This document shows positions 50,567-59,303 of a stretch of 64,000 bases of DNA, in pieces. The position numbers and the translations under genes are program-made. Under the pieces are notes generated by a model. That model was not told where the DNA came from. It saw nothing but the letters and a program-made list of their open reading frames with translations, and did no database searches. Each line of letters begins with the position of its first letter. The first letter of the stretch is position 1. Source of the DNA: Micromonospora rubida (GTDB lineage: Bacteria > Actinomycetota > Actinomycetes > Mycobacteriales > Micromonosporaceae); assembly GCF_009908295.1 (NCBI RefSeq), contig NZ_JAAALO010000004.1:666629-730628 (forward strand), given 5' to 3'.

Positions 50567-51058
50567 TCACTTGAGGATCAGCCGGTTGGTCTGCTCGAAG
50601 ACGTCCAGGTCGGCGAGGGTCTCGGTGACCGACACGGAGAGCGGGGTGGGGAACCGCTCGCGCGGGAAGAAACCCGCGTCGGTCGTCTCGTCGGTCACCC
50701 GGGTCAGGTCGCCGTCCCAGTCCTCGACCCGGAAGGCGACCGTGAAGATCTGGTAGGTGTGGCCGTACATGTTGGTGTTGACGCGGTCCGGGCCCGTGTA
50801 GAGGGCGAACGCGCTGACCCGTAGGGCGCGCAGCCCGGTCTCCTCGCGCACCTCGCGGACCGCGCAGTCGGCGATGGACTCGCCCAGCTCCATCGCGCCG
50901 GCCGGCATCGCCCACTGGCCGTTGTCGGAACGCCGGATCAGCAGCACCCGCCCGGCGTTGTCGCGGACCACCGCGCGGGCGCCGACGAACATCAGGGTGC
51001 GGTCACCGGCCAGGGCGCGGAGCTGCCCCACGTACGAGTCGGCCCAGGAGATGCTCAT
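50567..51058 (-). CDS. Nudix hydrolase
   Basis: 163 residues. The Nudix box is complete: GAMELGESIADCAVREVREETGL with the required Glu residues (shown in parts: GAMELGESIADCAVREV, REETGL). The rest is a normal MutT fold (GARAVVRDNAGRVLLIRR, WAMPAG). Cleaves a nucleoside diphosphate-linked compound. The start is close to the divergent acyl-CoA ligase (56 bp), so they may share a promoter area. Confidence 0.9.
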   Translation of the reverse strand: MSISWADSYVGQLRALAGDRTLMFVGARAVVRDNAGRVLLIRRSDNGQWAMPAGAMELGESIADCAVREVREETGLRALRVSAFALYTGPDRVNTNMYGHTYQIFTVAFRVEDWDGDLTRVTDETTDAGFFPRERFPTPLSVSVTETLADLDVFEQTNRLILK

Positions 51059-51113
51059 CTGGACAACCTACGGGGGTTCCCAATGTGTGACCGCCGACAC
51101 TAGCTTCTTACTC

Positions 51114-52763
51114 ATGCGTAGCACGATGATGGACGCTCCCCTTCGGGTCGCCCGGATCCTCGACCACGGCGCGACGGTGCACGGCACGGCCGAGGTGGTC
51201 ACCTGGACCGGCGGTGAGCCCCGCCGCATGTCGTACGCCGAGGTGGGGCGGACAGCCGCCCGGCTGGCCCACGCGCTGCGCGACGAGTGCGGGGTGACCG
51301 GCGACGAGCGGGTCGCCACGTTCATGTGGAACAACGCCGAGCACCTGGTGGCGTACTTCGCCGTGCCGAGCATGGGCGCGGTGCTGCACACGCTCAACAT
51401 CCGGCTCTTCCCCGACCAGGTCACCTACATCGCCAACCACGCGCAGGACCGGGTGGTGCTGGTCGACTCGACGCTGATCCCGTTGCTGGCCCGGGTCATC
51501 GGCGAGCTGGCCACCGTGCGGCACGTGGTGGTGGTCGGCGGCGGCGACCCCGCCCCGCTGGTGGCGGCGGCGGGCGACCGGATCGCCGTACACCACTGGG
51601 ACGCCCTGCTGGCCGGCAAGCCGGAGGTCTACGACTGGCCGGAGCTGGACGAGCGCGACGCCGCGGCCCTCTGCTACACCTCCGGCACCACCGGCAACCC
51701 CAAGGGGGTCGCCTACTCGCACCGCTCGATCTACCTGCACTCCCTCCAGGTCTGCCTGCCGGAGGGATTCGGCCTCGGGCCGACCCACCGCGAGCTGACC
51801 ATCGTGCCGATGTTCCACGCGATGTCCTGGGGCCTGCCGTATGCGGCGTTCCTCTCCGGGGCGTCGCTGCTCATGCCGGACCGGTTCCTCCAGGCCGCCC
51901 CGATCGCCGAGATGATCGCCGCCGAGCGGCCCACCCTGGCCGGCGCGGTGCCGACCATCTGGAACGACCTGCTGGCCTACCTCGACGGCCACGACGTGGA
52001 CATCTCCTCGCTGAAGGAGGTGATCGTCGGCGGGTCGGCGTGCCCGCCCGCGATGATGCACGCGTTCGACGACCGGCACCACATCGACGTCATCCACGCC
52101 TGGGGGATGACCGAGATGTCGCCGCTCGGCTCGGTGGCCCGGCCGCCGGCCGGCGCGACCGGCGAGGACGCCTGGCGCTACCGGTACACCCAGGGCCGGG
52201 TCCCGGCCGGGGTCGCCGCCCGGATCGTCGGCCCGCTGGGCGAGCCGCTGCCCGCCGACGGGACCTCCGTCGGCGAGCTGGAGGTCCGCGGGCCGTGGGT
52301 GACCTCCCGGTACGTCGGGGACGACGCCCCGGACGAGGAGAAGTTCCGCGACGGCTGGCTGCGCACCGGCGACGTCGGCACGCTCTCGCCCGACGGCTAC
52401 ATCACGCTCACCGACCGGGCCAAGGACGTGATCAAGTCCGGCGGTGAGTGGATCTCCTCGGTGGAGCTGGAGAACGCCCTGATGGCCCATCCGGCCGTGC
52501 TGGAGGCCTGCGTGGTGGGCGTGCCCGACGAGCGCTGGGACGAGCGCCCGCTGGCCACCGTGGTGGTCCGCGAGGGCACCGAGGTGAGCGCCGAGGAGCT
52601 GCGCGACTTCCTCGCGAGGTCGGTGGCGCGCTGGCAGCTTCCGGAGCGGTGGTCCTTCATCGACGAGGTCCCGAAGACCAGCGTCGGCAAGTTCGACAAG
52701 AAGGTGGTCCGCTCCCGGTACGCCGAAGGCGGGCTGAGTGTCCGGGAGCTGACAACGCCGTAG
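51114..52763 (+). CDS. Medium/long-chain fatty acid-CoA ligase
   Basis: 549 residues from ATG 51114. The AMP-binding fold is complete: YTSGTTGNPKGVAYSHRS (P-loop), HAWGMTEMSPLG (A5), GWLRTGDVG, DRAKDVIKSGGEWISS (A8), and the catalytic Lys in VPKTSVGKFDKK. A long-chain fatty acyl-CoA synthetase group member acting in the cytosol. Single gene; two hairpins follow it. Confidence 0.92.
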   Translation: MRSTMMDAPLRVARILDHGATVHGTAEVVTWTGGEPRRMSYAEVGRTAARLAHALRDECGVTGDERVATFMWNNAEHLVAYFAVPSMGAVLHTLNIRLFPDQVTYIANHAQDRVVLVDSTLIPLLARVIGELATVRHVVVVGGGDPAPLVAAAGDRIAVHHWDALLAGKPEVYDWPELDERDAAALCYTSGTTGNPKGVAYSHRSIYLHSLQVCLPEGFGLGPTHRELTIVPMFHAMSWGLPYAAFLSGASLLMPDRFLQAAPIAEMIAAERPTLAGAVPTIWNDLLAYLDGHDVDISSLKEVIVGGSACPPAMMHAFDDRHHIDVIHAWGMTEMSPLGSVARPPAGATGEDAWRYRYTQGRVPAGVAARIVGPLGEPLPADGTSVGELEVRGPWVTSRYVGDDAPDEEKFRDGWLRTGDVGTLSPDGYITLTDRAKDVIKSGGEWISSVELENALMAHPAVLEACVVGVPDERWDERPLATVVVREGTEVSAEELRDFLARSVARWQLPERWSFIDEVPKTSVGKFDKKVVRSRYAEGGLSVRELTTP

Positions 52764-52825
52764 CGCTTTCAGGCGCATCGTCGCCTGAAGGGGCGGGGAC
52801 GTTCTCCTAAACATCCCTGCCCAGG

Positions 52826-52862
52826 GGGCGGCCCCGGCGTTCGCACCGCGCCGGGGCCGCCC
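52826..52862 (+). terminator. Strong terminator after the acyl-CoA ligase
   Basis: Perfect 14-bp arms GGGCGGCCCCGGCG with a 9-base loop. A second, weaker hairpin (arms TTCAGGCG/CGCCTGAA at 52768-52789) lies directly behind the stop. Confidence 0.75.
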
Positions 52863-52971
52863 GTCTCACGCGGGCCGCCCGATTTCTCCACGGCATGGCC
52901 CCGCACTGCCATTGTCACGAAACTTGTTCGGCTCTGTCCCGGCGTCGGGGAAAACAGCCGGTGAACGCCGC

Positions 52972-53277
52972 TCAGTCGGCGGCGCTGACCAGCACCTTCC
53001 CGACCACCGAACGCTCCACGGCCCGATGCGCCACCGCCGTGTCGGCCAGCGGGTGGTGGTGCAGCGGCAGGCCGGCTTCCGCCCCCACCCGTACGCCGCC
53101 CTGCGCCACCGCCGCCGCCACGTCGTTGACGGCCTGCGCCTTCGCCGCCGTCGGGGCCGGGTAGACCAGCACGAACTGCCAGCGGGCGTTCGGCGCCATC
53201 AGCGGCCGGATCGGCAGGGTCACCTCGTCCCCGCCGTCGTCGGCGTAGACGCAGACCGCCCCGACCCGGCCGTCGCC
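52972..53277 (-). pseudogene. C-terminal fragment of a quinone-oxidoreductase-type MDR protein
   Basis: The last 101 codons read GDGRVGAVCVYADDGGDEVT, then LPIRPLMAPNARWQFVLVYPAP and end RSVVGKVLVSAAD, the C-terminal end of zinc-independent quinone reductases (about 310-330 residues). The catalytic and most NADPH-binding parts are absent. A rare TTA codon marks the junction near 53282, after which the frame is unrelated. Confidence 0.72.
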
Positions 53278-53524
53278 CCCTAACCTCCGGAAGCCAACTC
53301 CGTACCCGGCGGCCCACCCTTCATGCCACCCCCGTCCCCCGACGGTGGCCGAGAAGGCCCCGCTGCACCGGGCCGGCCGATGGCCAAGATGCCGCGAAAC
53401 GGGAAAATCGGAATTAATTTCGGTTACTTTCTGAGGGCGGTGCTGCCGCCCGGTCCGGCAGGAAGGGCGGAGGAGAAACGGCCGTATCGAGCGGCCGTCA
53501 CCGGAACGGTTTCTGGGGGGCGTG

Positions 53525-54250
53525 ATGAACGTGCTCGCGCAGGACGGATTGAAGATCAACTGGGTGGAGATGCCCACCTACAACACGATCATGGCGCTCT
53601 CGGCCGGAGTCGGCCTGCTCCTGGTGGTCATGTTCGCCCGACAGTTGGTGCAAGGCCGGGACATCGCCACAGACGGCTGGGCGATGGCCTTCGCCGTCCC
53701 GGGCATCATCCTCGCCCTGACCGGCCTGCACATGACGCTCACCTGGCCCCTGGCCAGCGGCGGCTTCGCCTTCGACAACATCATCTTCGGGGAGCCGGCG
53801 CTGGCCTTCGGAGTACTCATGCTCGGTGCGGCGCTGGTGTTCTGGAAACGCGGCCCGATGCTCGCGGCCGACCCACCCGCAGACCCCGGCCACCGCCTCC
53901 AACTGGTCCGCCAACTGCTCGGCCCGAGCGCCGTGTTCGTGTTCGCACTCGGGCTCTCCTGCTTCGCCATCGCCGCCGCCGGCTGGACCTACACCCTGTT
54001 CGCGGCACCGCCCGAGGAACCGATCTCGGGTGAGTTCGCCGACTACCCGTGGCTGGAGGCGACCTTCATCTCCGGGCTCTACGTGCTGGTCGGAATCGGC
54101 GCCGTGGTCTTCCCGTTCGCGATCCGACGGCTGGCCCGTCCGCTGCTGCTCGTCGTCGGCATCACCTGGGGGCTGGCCGGGCTGGTGTTCCTACTCTTCG
54201 GCGCGCTGAACTACTTCACCCACATCGGGCTGATCGTCAACACCCAGTAA
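53525..54250 (+). CDS. DUF981 family membrane protein
   Basis: 241 residues with about six or seven membrane helices (ALSAGVGLLLVVMFARQLV, GWAMAFAVPGIILALTGLHM, LLLVVGITWGLAGLVFLLFG among them). DUF981 proteins occur in actinobacteria and archaea; function is unknown. ATG 53525 lies after a G-rich stretch that could serve as a ribosome site; GTG 53522 is an alternative. Its 5' region overlaps the deleted reductase locus, so it may have replaced that gene. Confidence 0.75.
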   Translation: MNVLAQDGLKINWVEMPTYNTIMALSAGVGLLLVVMFARQLVQGRDIATDGWAMAFAVPGIILALTGLHMTLTWPLASGGFAFDNIIFGEPALAFGVLMLGAALVFWKRGPMLAADPPADPGHRLQLVRQLLGPSAVFVFALGLSCFAIAAAGWTYTLFAAPPEEPISGEFADYPWLEATFISGLYVLVGIGAVVFPFAIRRLARPLLLVVGITWGLAGLVFLLFGALNYFTHIGLIVNTQ

Positions 54251-54279
54251 GCGGAAGCGCCCACCCCGACCGGCATCGC

Positions 54280-54933
54280 TCAGCCGAGGCCGGCGACGAC
54301 CGCCGGGGTCAGGTCGCCCACCGTCGGCAGCACCACGGCCGCGAGCCGCTCGGCGTCCGGGTCCAGCGGGTACGCCCCGTGCGGCACCGCCACCACCCGC
54401 ATCCCGGCGGCGGCGGCCGACCGTACCCCGTTGGAGGAGTCCTCCACCGCGACGCAGCGGGCCGGGTCGACGCCGAGCCGCCCGGCGACGGCCAGGTACA
54501 CGTCGGGGGCGGGCTTGCCGTGCGCGGTCTCCTCGGTCGACAGCGTCGCCCCGAACGCGTCGGTCAGGCCCGTCGCGGCCAGCGCCGCCGCGATCAGCCG
54601 GGTCGGCGAGGAACTCGCCAGCCCCAGCGGCCACCGCGCCGCCAGCCGGCGCACCACCTGGTCGGCCCCGTCGATCACCGGTACGCGCTCCGCGTACCGC
54701 CGGGTCATCTCGTCGACCACCTCGGCGGCGACCTGCTCGGCTGTCCGGTCGACGCCCAGCTCGCCGCTGAGGTACCGGGCCCATTCGCCGGTGCTCATCC
54801 CCATCAGCCGGCGCTGGGTGTCCGGCTGCCAGCCGCCGCCGTGCGCCGCCACGTACGCCCGGCGGACCTCCTCCCAGACCGGCTCGGAGTCCACGATCAC
54901 GCCGTCCAGGTCGAAGACCACCGCATCAGCCAC
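54280..54933 (-). CDS. HAD-superfamily hydrolase, beta-phosphoglucomutase type
   Basis: 217 residues. Motif I VVFDLDGVIVDSE, motif II LASSSP, motif III HGKPAPDVYL and motif IV VAVEDSSNGVRSAAAAG are all present. A phosphatase or mutase for sugar phosphates. Short and of normal length. It follows the SCO6745-like gene by 37 bp in the same direction. Confidence 0.9.
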   Translation of the reverse strand: MADAVVFDLDGVIVDSEPVWEEVRRAYVAAHGGGWQPDTQRRLMGMSTGEWARYLSGELGVDRTAEQVAAEVVDEMTRRYAERVPVIDGADQVVRRLAARWPLGLASSSPTRLIAAALAATGLTDAFGATLSTEETAHGKPAPDVYLAVAGRLGVDPARCVAVEDSSNGVRSAAAAGMRVVAVPHGAYPLDPDAERLAAVVLPTVGDLTPAVVAGLG

Positions 54934-54970
54934 GCTCCCATCCTGCCCCAGCCGGGGCGGCGGGCCGGGG

Positions 54971-55837
54971 TCAGGCCGGCAGCGGGGGCAGGCCGATCGG
55001 GCTGCCCGGCGGGATCAGCGTGTGGCCGGCGCGGGCGATCGGTTCGAGCAGCTCCCGCAGCCGCTCGGTGCGGTCCGCGCCGAGTGCCCGCCACGGGTGG
55101 GTGGCCGCCAGGTCGGTGGCGTCCTCGACGGCCCGGAACGCGGCCCGGCCGTGCCCGGTCGGTTCGCCGTCGGGCGTCAGCCAGCCCCGCTCGGCCAGCC
55201 GGCCCGCCGCCGCCCGCCCCTGCTCCTCGGACCAGCCCCGGCCCAGCAGGTTCACCGGCGCCATGCCGTCGGCCACCTTCCAGGCCAGCGTCTCCACCGG
55301 GTCCAGGCCTGCCGCGACCAGCGCGGCGACGTGCCCGTCGCCCCGGTGTTCGCGCAGGGTGGTGGCCGCCTGCCAGAGCCGGGCCAGCGGGTACTCGGCG
55401 GCCGGCAGGGCGGCATTCGCGGCGCCCAGCACCCGGCCGGCGGGCTGCGCCGCACAGGCGGCCGTCTCCAGCAGCCCGGCGGCCTCGGCGAGGTGCCCCT
55501 CCGGCAGCTCGTACGTCAGCTCGGCCAGCGCCTGCACCGCCCCGGTGAGCCGGGCCCGCAGCGTCTCCTCCGGGGTGGCCAGCCGCCACACCGCCGGCAG
55601 CGCCCGGGCCACCATGTGCGGGGCGAAGCTGAAGAACGCCGCGACCACCGGGGCCGCCTCGGTGGCGCCCAGCGGGGCGGACCGGCCGGCGAAGTAGCCC
55701 CGCCAGTAGCCGCGCAGCCCGACCGCCTCGTAGGCGGCACGGGCGCGCGGATGAAAGTAGGTGACCGCGTGCACCGGCTCGAAGTGTGTCCACATCAGCC
55801 GGGCGAGACCCGGGTCGTCCAGCGCCGCCACGTGCAC
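54971..55837 (-). CDS. SCO6745 family protein
   Basis: 288 residues from GTG 55837 (GTG 55831 also possible). Family traits: ARLMWTHFEPVHAVTYFHP at the start, FFSFAPHMVARALPAVW, and a MarR-like winged part (RGWSEEQGRAAAGRLAERGWL, TGHGRAAFRAVEDATD). These proteins are soluble, about 280 residues and occur in actinobacteria. Ligand unknown. Probably in one unit with the HAD gene. Confidence 0.8.
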   Translation of the reverse strand: MHVAALDDPGLARLMWTHFEPVHAVTYFHPRARAAYEAVGLRGYWRGYFAGRSAPLGATEAAPVVAAFFSFAPHMVARALPAVWRLATPEETLRARLTGAVQALAELTYELPEGHLAEAAGLLETAACAAQPAGRVLGAANAALPAAEYPLARLWQAATTLREHRGDGHVAALVAAGLDPVETLAWKVADGMAPVNLLGRGWSEEQGRAAAGRLAERGWLTPDGEPTGHGRAAFRAVEDATDLAATHPWRALGADRTERLRELLEPIARAGHTLIPPGSPIGLPPLPA

Positions 55838-55954
55838 CTCCGCGTCGGGTCGGGAATCACCGTGGCACGGCCGGAACCGCCCACGGTGACCCCGAACCTA
55901 CTGGTCGTGGGCGACCGGAAGGAAGACCGCTGTGAACTACCGCATGACTGCGGA

Positions 55955-56623
55955 CTACTGGGCGGCGAGCACGTCGACGACGAACCGCAGCGGCCCGGCC
56001 GGTCGGCCGCCGGAGGCGTCGTTGCCGTACGCCAGCTCGGCGGGGAGGTCGAGCTGCACCCGGCTGCCCACGTTCACCCCGACCAGGCCCTGGTCCCAGC
56101 CCTTGATGACGCTGCCGTTGCCGATCGGGAAGGTGGCCGGCTGGCCGGTCTTCCAGGACGCGTCGAACTCCTTGCCGTCCTTGTAGAACACGCCCACGTA
56201 GTTGGTGGTGATCTGCTGGCCGGACTTGACCACCGGGCCCTTGCCCTTGATCAGGGTGGTCACGACGAGCTTCTTCAGCTCGCCCTTGCCCGCCTCGACC
56301 TTCGGCTTGGTGGCCAGCGCCGGGTCCGCCCCCTCGGGAAGCTGCGGGGCGGGCGGCGCGGTGGGCTCGGCCGACGAGGCGTTGGCCCCGGCCGACGGGA
56401 CCGACGCGGTCTTCTCCGTCGTGTCGTCGTCGCCCTGGTTCACGACGACGAAGACGCCGATCAGGATCGCCACGACGGCGAGGCCGGAGAGCGCGCCGAG
56501 GATGGACTGCCGGCGGCGCTTCGCCTCGGCGGCCTTCTTCGCCGCCAGCTGGACGGCCAGTCGCCGCTCCGCCTTGCCGCCCGGGCCCTGGCCCGCCGAC
56601 CGGTTCTGCACACGCTCGCTCAC
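55955..56623 (-). CDS. Membrane-anchored FKBP-type peptidyl-prolyl isomerase
   Basis: 222 residues from GTG 56623 with GGGAGT upstream. A basic cytosolic start (AKKAAEAKRRRQS) is followed by one helix LSGLAVVAILIGVFVVV, a Pro/Ser linker, and a C-terminal FKBP domain: QQITTNYVGVFYKDGKEFDASW, FPIGNGSVIKGWDQGLVG and LPAELAYGNDASGG. Acts outside the membrane in folding proteins. The long open frame upstream is a shadow. Confidence 0.9.
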   Translation of the reverse strand: MSERVQNRSAGQGPGGKAERRLAVQLAAKKAAEAKRRRQSILGALSGLAVVAILIGVFVVVNQGDDDTTEKTASVPSAGANASSAEPTAPPAPQLPEGADPALATKPKVEAGKGELKKLVVTTLIKGKGPVVKSGQQITTNYVGVFYKDGKEFDASWKTGQPATFPIGNGSVIKGWDQGLVGVNVGSRVQLDLPAELAYGNDASGGRPAGPLRFVVDVLAAQ

Positions 56624-56840
56624 GTCGACTCCCTGATCAAGAGGTGGGGGCCCGGCGGCCGCTGCCGAGGCCAGCGCACACGGTACCCGCCTTGTTCCCC
56701 TCGGTGCTGCCTCGGCCGGCGCCCGTCCCGCCCCGGCCGTCCCGTTCCCGCCCGCCCCGCCCGTCTGTCCCGTCCGGTCCCTACCGCTTTGGCCACGGTT
56801 GCCCGGGTGCGGGGCTCCCGACGGGGGTAGTTTCACGACC

Positions 56841-57233
56841 ATGGCGATCCTCACCGAAGCAGACCTGGCCCTGCTGGCCGAGCCGCAGCTCGCCCACGTG
56901 GCCACCATCGAGCCGGACGGCACCCCGCACGTGACGCCGGTGTGGGTGGACACCGACGGCCAGCACATCGTGTTCAACACGGCCAAGGGCCGGCAGAAGT
57001 ACAACAACATCCAGCGCAACCCGATGGTCGCGGTCTCCGTCGTCGACAAGGCCGACGACTTCCGCACCCTGTGGGTGAAGGGCACCACCGAACTGGTCGA
57101 GGAGGGCGCCGACGAGCACATCGACCGGATGGCGCAGAAGTACCTCGGGCAGGACACCTACCCGTTCCGGCAGCCCGGCGAGGAGCGGGTGATCGTCCGG
57201 GTCACCCCCACCCAGAAGCTCGGCCGAGGCTGA
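56841..57233 (+). CDS. PPOX class F420-dependent oxidoreductase
   Basis: 130 residues. Split-barrel family: MAILTEADLALLAEPQLAHV, DGTPHVTPVWVDTDG, VFNTAKGRQKYNNIQRNPMV and WVKGTTELVEEGADEHIDRM. F420-binding members reduce various substrates, including F420-linked biliverdin or quinone types. Single gene between FKBP and Ku. Confidence 0.85.
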   Translation: MAILTEADLALLAEPQLAHVATIEPDGTPHVTPVWVDTDGQHIVFNTAKGRQKYNNIQRNPMVAVSVVDKADDFRTLWVKGTTELVEEGADEHIDRMAQKYLGQDTYPFRQPGEERVIVRVTPTQKLGRG

Positions 57234-57276
57234 CGCGTGCGGCGGGGCCGACGCACGACCGGGCCCCGCCGAACCG

Positions 57277-58275
57277 CTAGGCGGTCTTGCGGGGGGCCTT
57301 CTTCGGCGCGGCCTTCCTGGCCGGGGCCTTCTTCTCGGCCGCCTTCTTCGTACCCTCGGCCTTCTTCTTCCCGGCGGCCTTCTTCGCGGCCGGCTCCTTC
57401 TCGGCGGTCTTCTTCGCCGGGGCCTTGGCCGCCTTCTGCGCCGACCGGGCCGAGGTGATCGGGGTCGGCTCCCCACCGCCGGCCTCCGGCTGCTCGCCGC
57501 GCGCCGCCCGGGCCCGCTCCACCGACGCCTTCAGCGCGGCCATCAGGTCCACCGCCGCGGCCGGGGCCTCCTCGACCTCCTCCGGCTGGACGACCTCCCG
57601 GCCCTGCACCTTCGCGTCGATGACCTCCTGCAACGCCGCCCGGTAGTCGTCGGTGAAGGCGTCCTGCTCGAACTCCCCGGCCATCGAGTCGATCAGCGAG
57701 CTGGCCATCGCCAACTCCGGGGGACGGATCTTCAGGTCCTCGCCCAGGAAGCCGAAGTCCGGGGTACGCACCTCGTCCGGCCACAGCATCGTGTTGAGCA
57801 GCAGCACCCCCTCGCGGACCCGCAGGGTGGCCAACTGCTCCCGCTGGCGCAGCGCCACCTTGACGATCGCCACCCGCTCCGAGTCGGCGAGCGCGTCGCG
57901 CAGCAGCACGTACGGCTTGGTCGCCGCGCCCTCCGGCTCCAGGAAGTACGCCTTGTTGTAGAGGATCGGGTCGACCTGCTCCGCCGGGACGAACTCCAGC
58001 ACGTCGATGGCGCGTGAGGTGGTCAGCGGCAGGTCGGCGAAGTCGGAATCGGTCAGGATCACCATCTCGCCGCCGCCGATGTCGTACCCCTTGGCGATGT
58101 CGTCGTAGGTGACCTCCTCACCGCAGACGGAACAGGTGCGTTTGTAGCGGATACGCCCGCCGTCCTCCCGGTGCACCTGGTGGAAGCGGATATCTTTCTC
58201 CTCGGTGGCCGAATAGAGCTTCACCGCGATCGAGACCAGCCCGAACGAGACCGCCCCCTTCCAGATCGCCCGCAT
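57277..58275 (-). CDS. ku: Ku protein, NHEJ DNA end binding
   Basis: 332 residues from ATG 58275; the extension to 58407 has no support. Bacterial Ku core (MRAIWKGAVSFGLVSIAVKLY, GGRIRYKRTCSVCGEEVTYD, YDIGGGEMVILTDSDF, KAYFLEPEG) followed by a C-terminal tail of about 80 residues made of Lys/Ala pairs (KKAPARKAAPKK), which binds DNA and recruits LigD. Divergent from the ligase gene with 86 bp between. Confidence 0.95.
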   Translation of the reverse strand: MRAIWKGAVSFGLVSIAVKLYSATEEKDIRFHQVHREDGGRIRYKRTCSVCGEEVTYDDIAKGYDIGGGEMVILTDSDFADLPLTTSRAIDVLEFVPAEQVDPILYNKAYFLEPEGAATKPYVLLRDALADSERVAIVKVALRQREQLATLRVREGVLLLNTMLWPDEVRTPDFGFLGEDLKIRPPELAMASSLIDSMAGEFEQDAFTDDYRAALQEVIDAKVQGREVVQPEEVEEAPAAAVDLMAALKASVERARAARGEQPEAGGGEPTPITSARSAQKAAKAPAKKTAEKEPAAKKAAGKKKAEGTKKAAEKKAPARKAAPKKAPRKTA

Positions 58276-58361
58276 ACCCCGCCCCTTTCCCCGGTTCAGC
58301 TCAGGATCCCAAAGGATCGAAGCGGGCGCGAGCACTTCGATTGCCCTACTACAGTCGAGAA

Positions 58362-59303
58362 ATGCCCGGCGCGCCGTTGAAGCCGATGCTCGCGATGACC
58401 GGCCCACTGCCCGCCGGCGCCGACTGGGCGTACGAGTTCAAGTGGGACGGCGTCCGCGCGTTGGCCGACATCACCGCCGGCCGGCAACACCTGTACGCCC
58501 GATCCGGCGCGCAGATCACCGCCGCGTACCCCGAGCTGATCACCCTCGCCGAGCAGGTCGACGACGCGCTGCTCGACGGCGAGGTGGTGCTGCTCAACCA
58601 GGCCGGCCAGCCCTCGTTCACCGCGCTGGCCGAACGGATGCACGTGCGGGACGCGGCGAAGGCGGCCCGGCTCGCGGCGACCGTGCCGGTGACGTACATG
58701 ATCTTCGACCTGCTCCGGCTGCATGGCGCGGACCTGACGGGGCGGCCGTGGCGGCAGCGGCGCGAACTGCTGGACGGGCTGGGCCTCGGGGCCGCCCGGT
58801 GGGCGGTGCCGCCGACCTTCACCGACGGGCCGGCCACCTACGAGGCGGCCGGCGAGCACGGCCTCGAAGGGGTGATGGCCAAGCGGGCCGGCTCGGCCTA
58901 CCGGCCCGGGGTCCGCTCGCCGGACTGGGTGAAGGTCAAGCTGGAGGTGACCGGCGACTTCGTGGTGGGCGGCTGGCGACCCGGCGCGCGCAGGATCGGT
59001 GGGCTGCTGATCGGGGTGCCCGGCCCCGACGGGCGGCTCGTCTACCGGGGCCGCGTCGGCGGGGGCATCGGCGCGGCCATCGAACGGGAGCTGCTGCGCG
59101 AGTTGGAGCCGCTGCGCTCCGGGGAGTCGCCGTTCTCCGGCGACGTGCCGCGCGAGGACGCCCGGGCCGCCATCTGGGTACGGCCCGCGGTGGTGGTCGA
59201 GGTGAAGTACGGTCAGCGCACCCCGGACGGCCGGCTGCGCTTCCCCCGCGTGCTGCGGCTCCGCCCGGACAAGCCGCCGCAGGAGGTGGACGATGCCGGG
59301 TGA
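58362..59303 (+). CDS. ligD: NHEJ ATP-dependent DNA ligase (LigD ligase module)
   Basis: 313 residues from ATG 58362. The nucleotidyl Lys is K27 in WAYEFKWDGVRA (motif I); LLDGEVVLLN (motif III), MIFDLLRL and GVMAKRAGSAYRPGVRS (motif IV), and VKVKLEVTGDFVVGG (motif V) follow, then the OB domain. Only the ligase part is present, not the full three-domain LigD. TACAGT upstream of the ATG may be a -10. It overlaps the polymerase gene by 11 bp. Confidence 0.93.
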   Translation: MPGAPLKPMLAMTGPLPAGADWAYEFKWDGVRALADITAGRQHLYARSGAQITAAYPELITLAEQVDDALLDGEVVLLNQAGQPSFTALAERMHVRDAAKAARLAATVPVTYMIFDLLRLHGADLTGRPWRQRRELLDGLGLGAARWAVPPTFTDGPATYEAAGEHGLEGVMAKRAGSAYRPGVRSPDWVKVKLEVTGDFVVGGWRPGARRIGGLLIGVPGPDGRLVYRGRVGGGIGAAIERELLRELEPLRSGESPFSGDVPREDARAAIWVRPAVVVEVKYGQRTPDGRLRFPRVLRLRPDKPPQEVDDAG

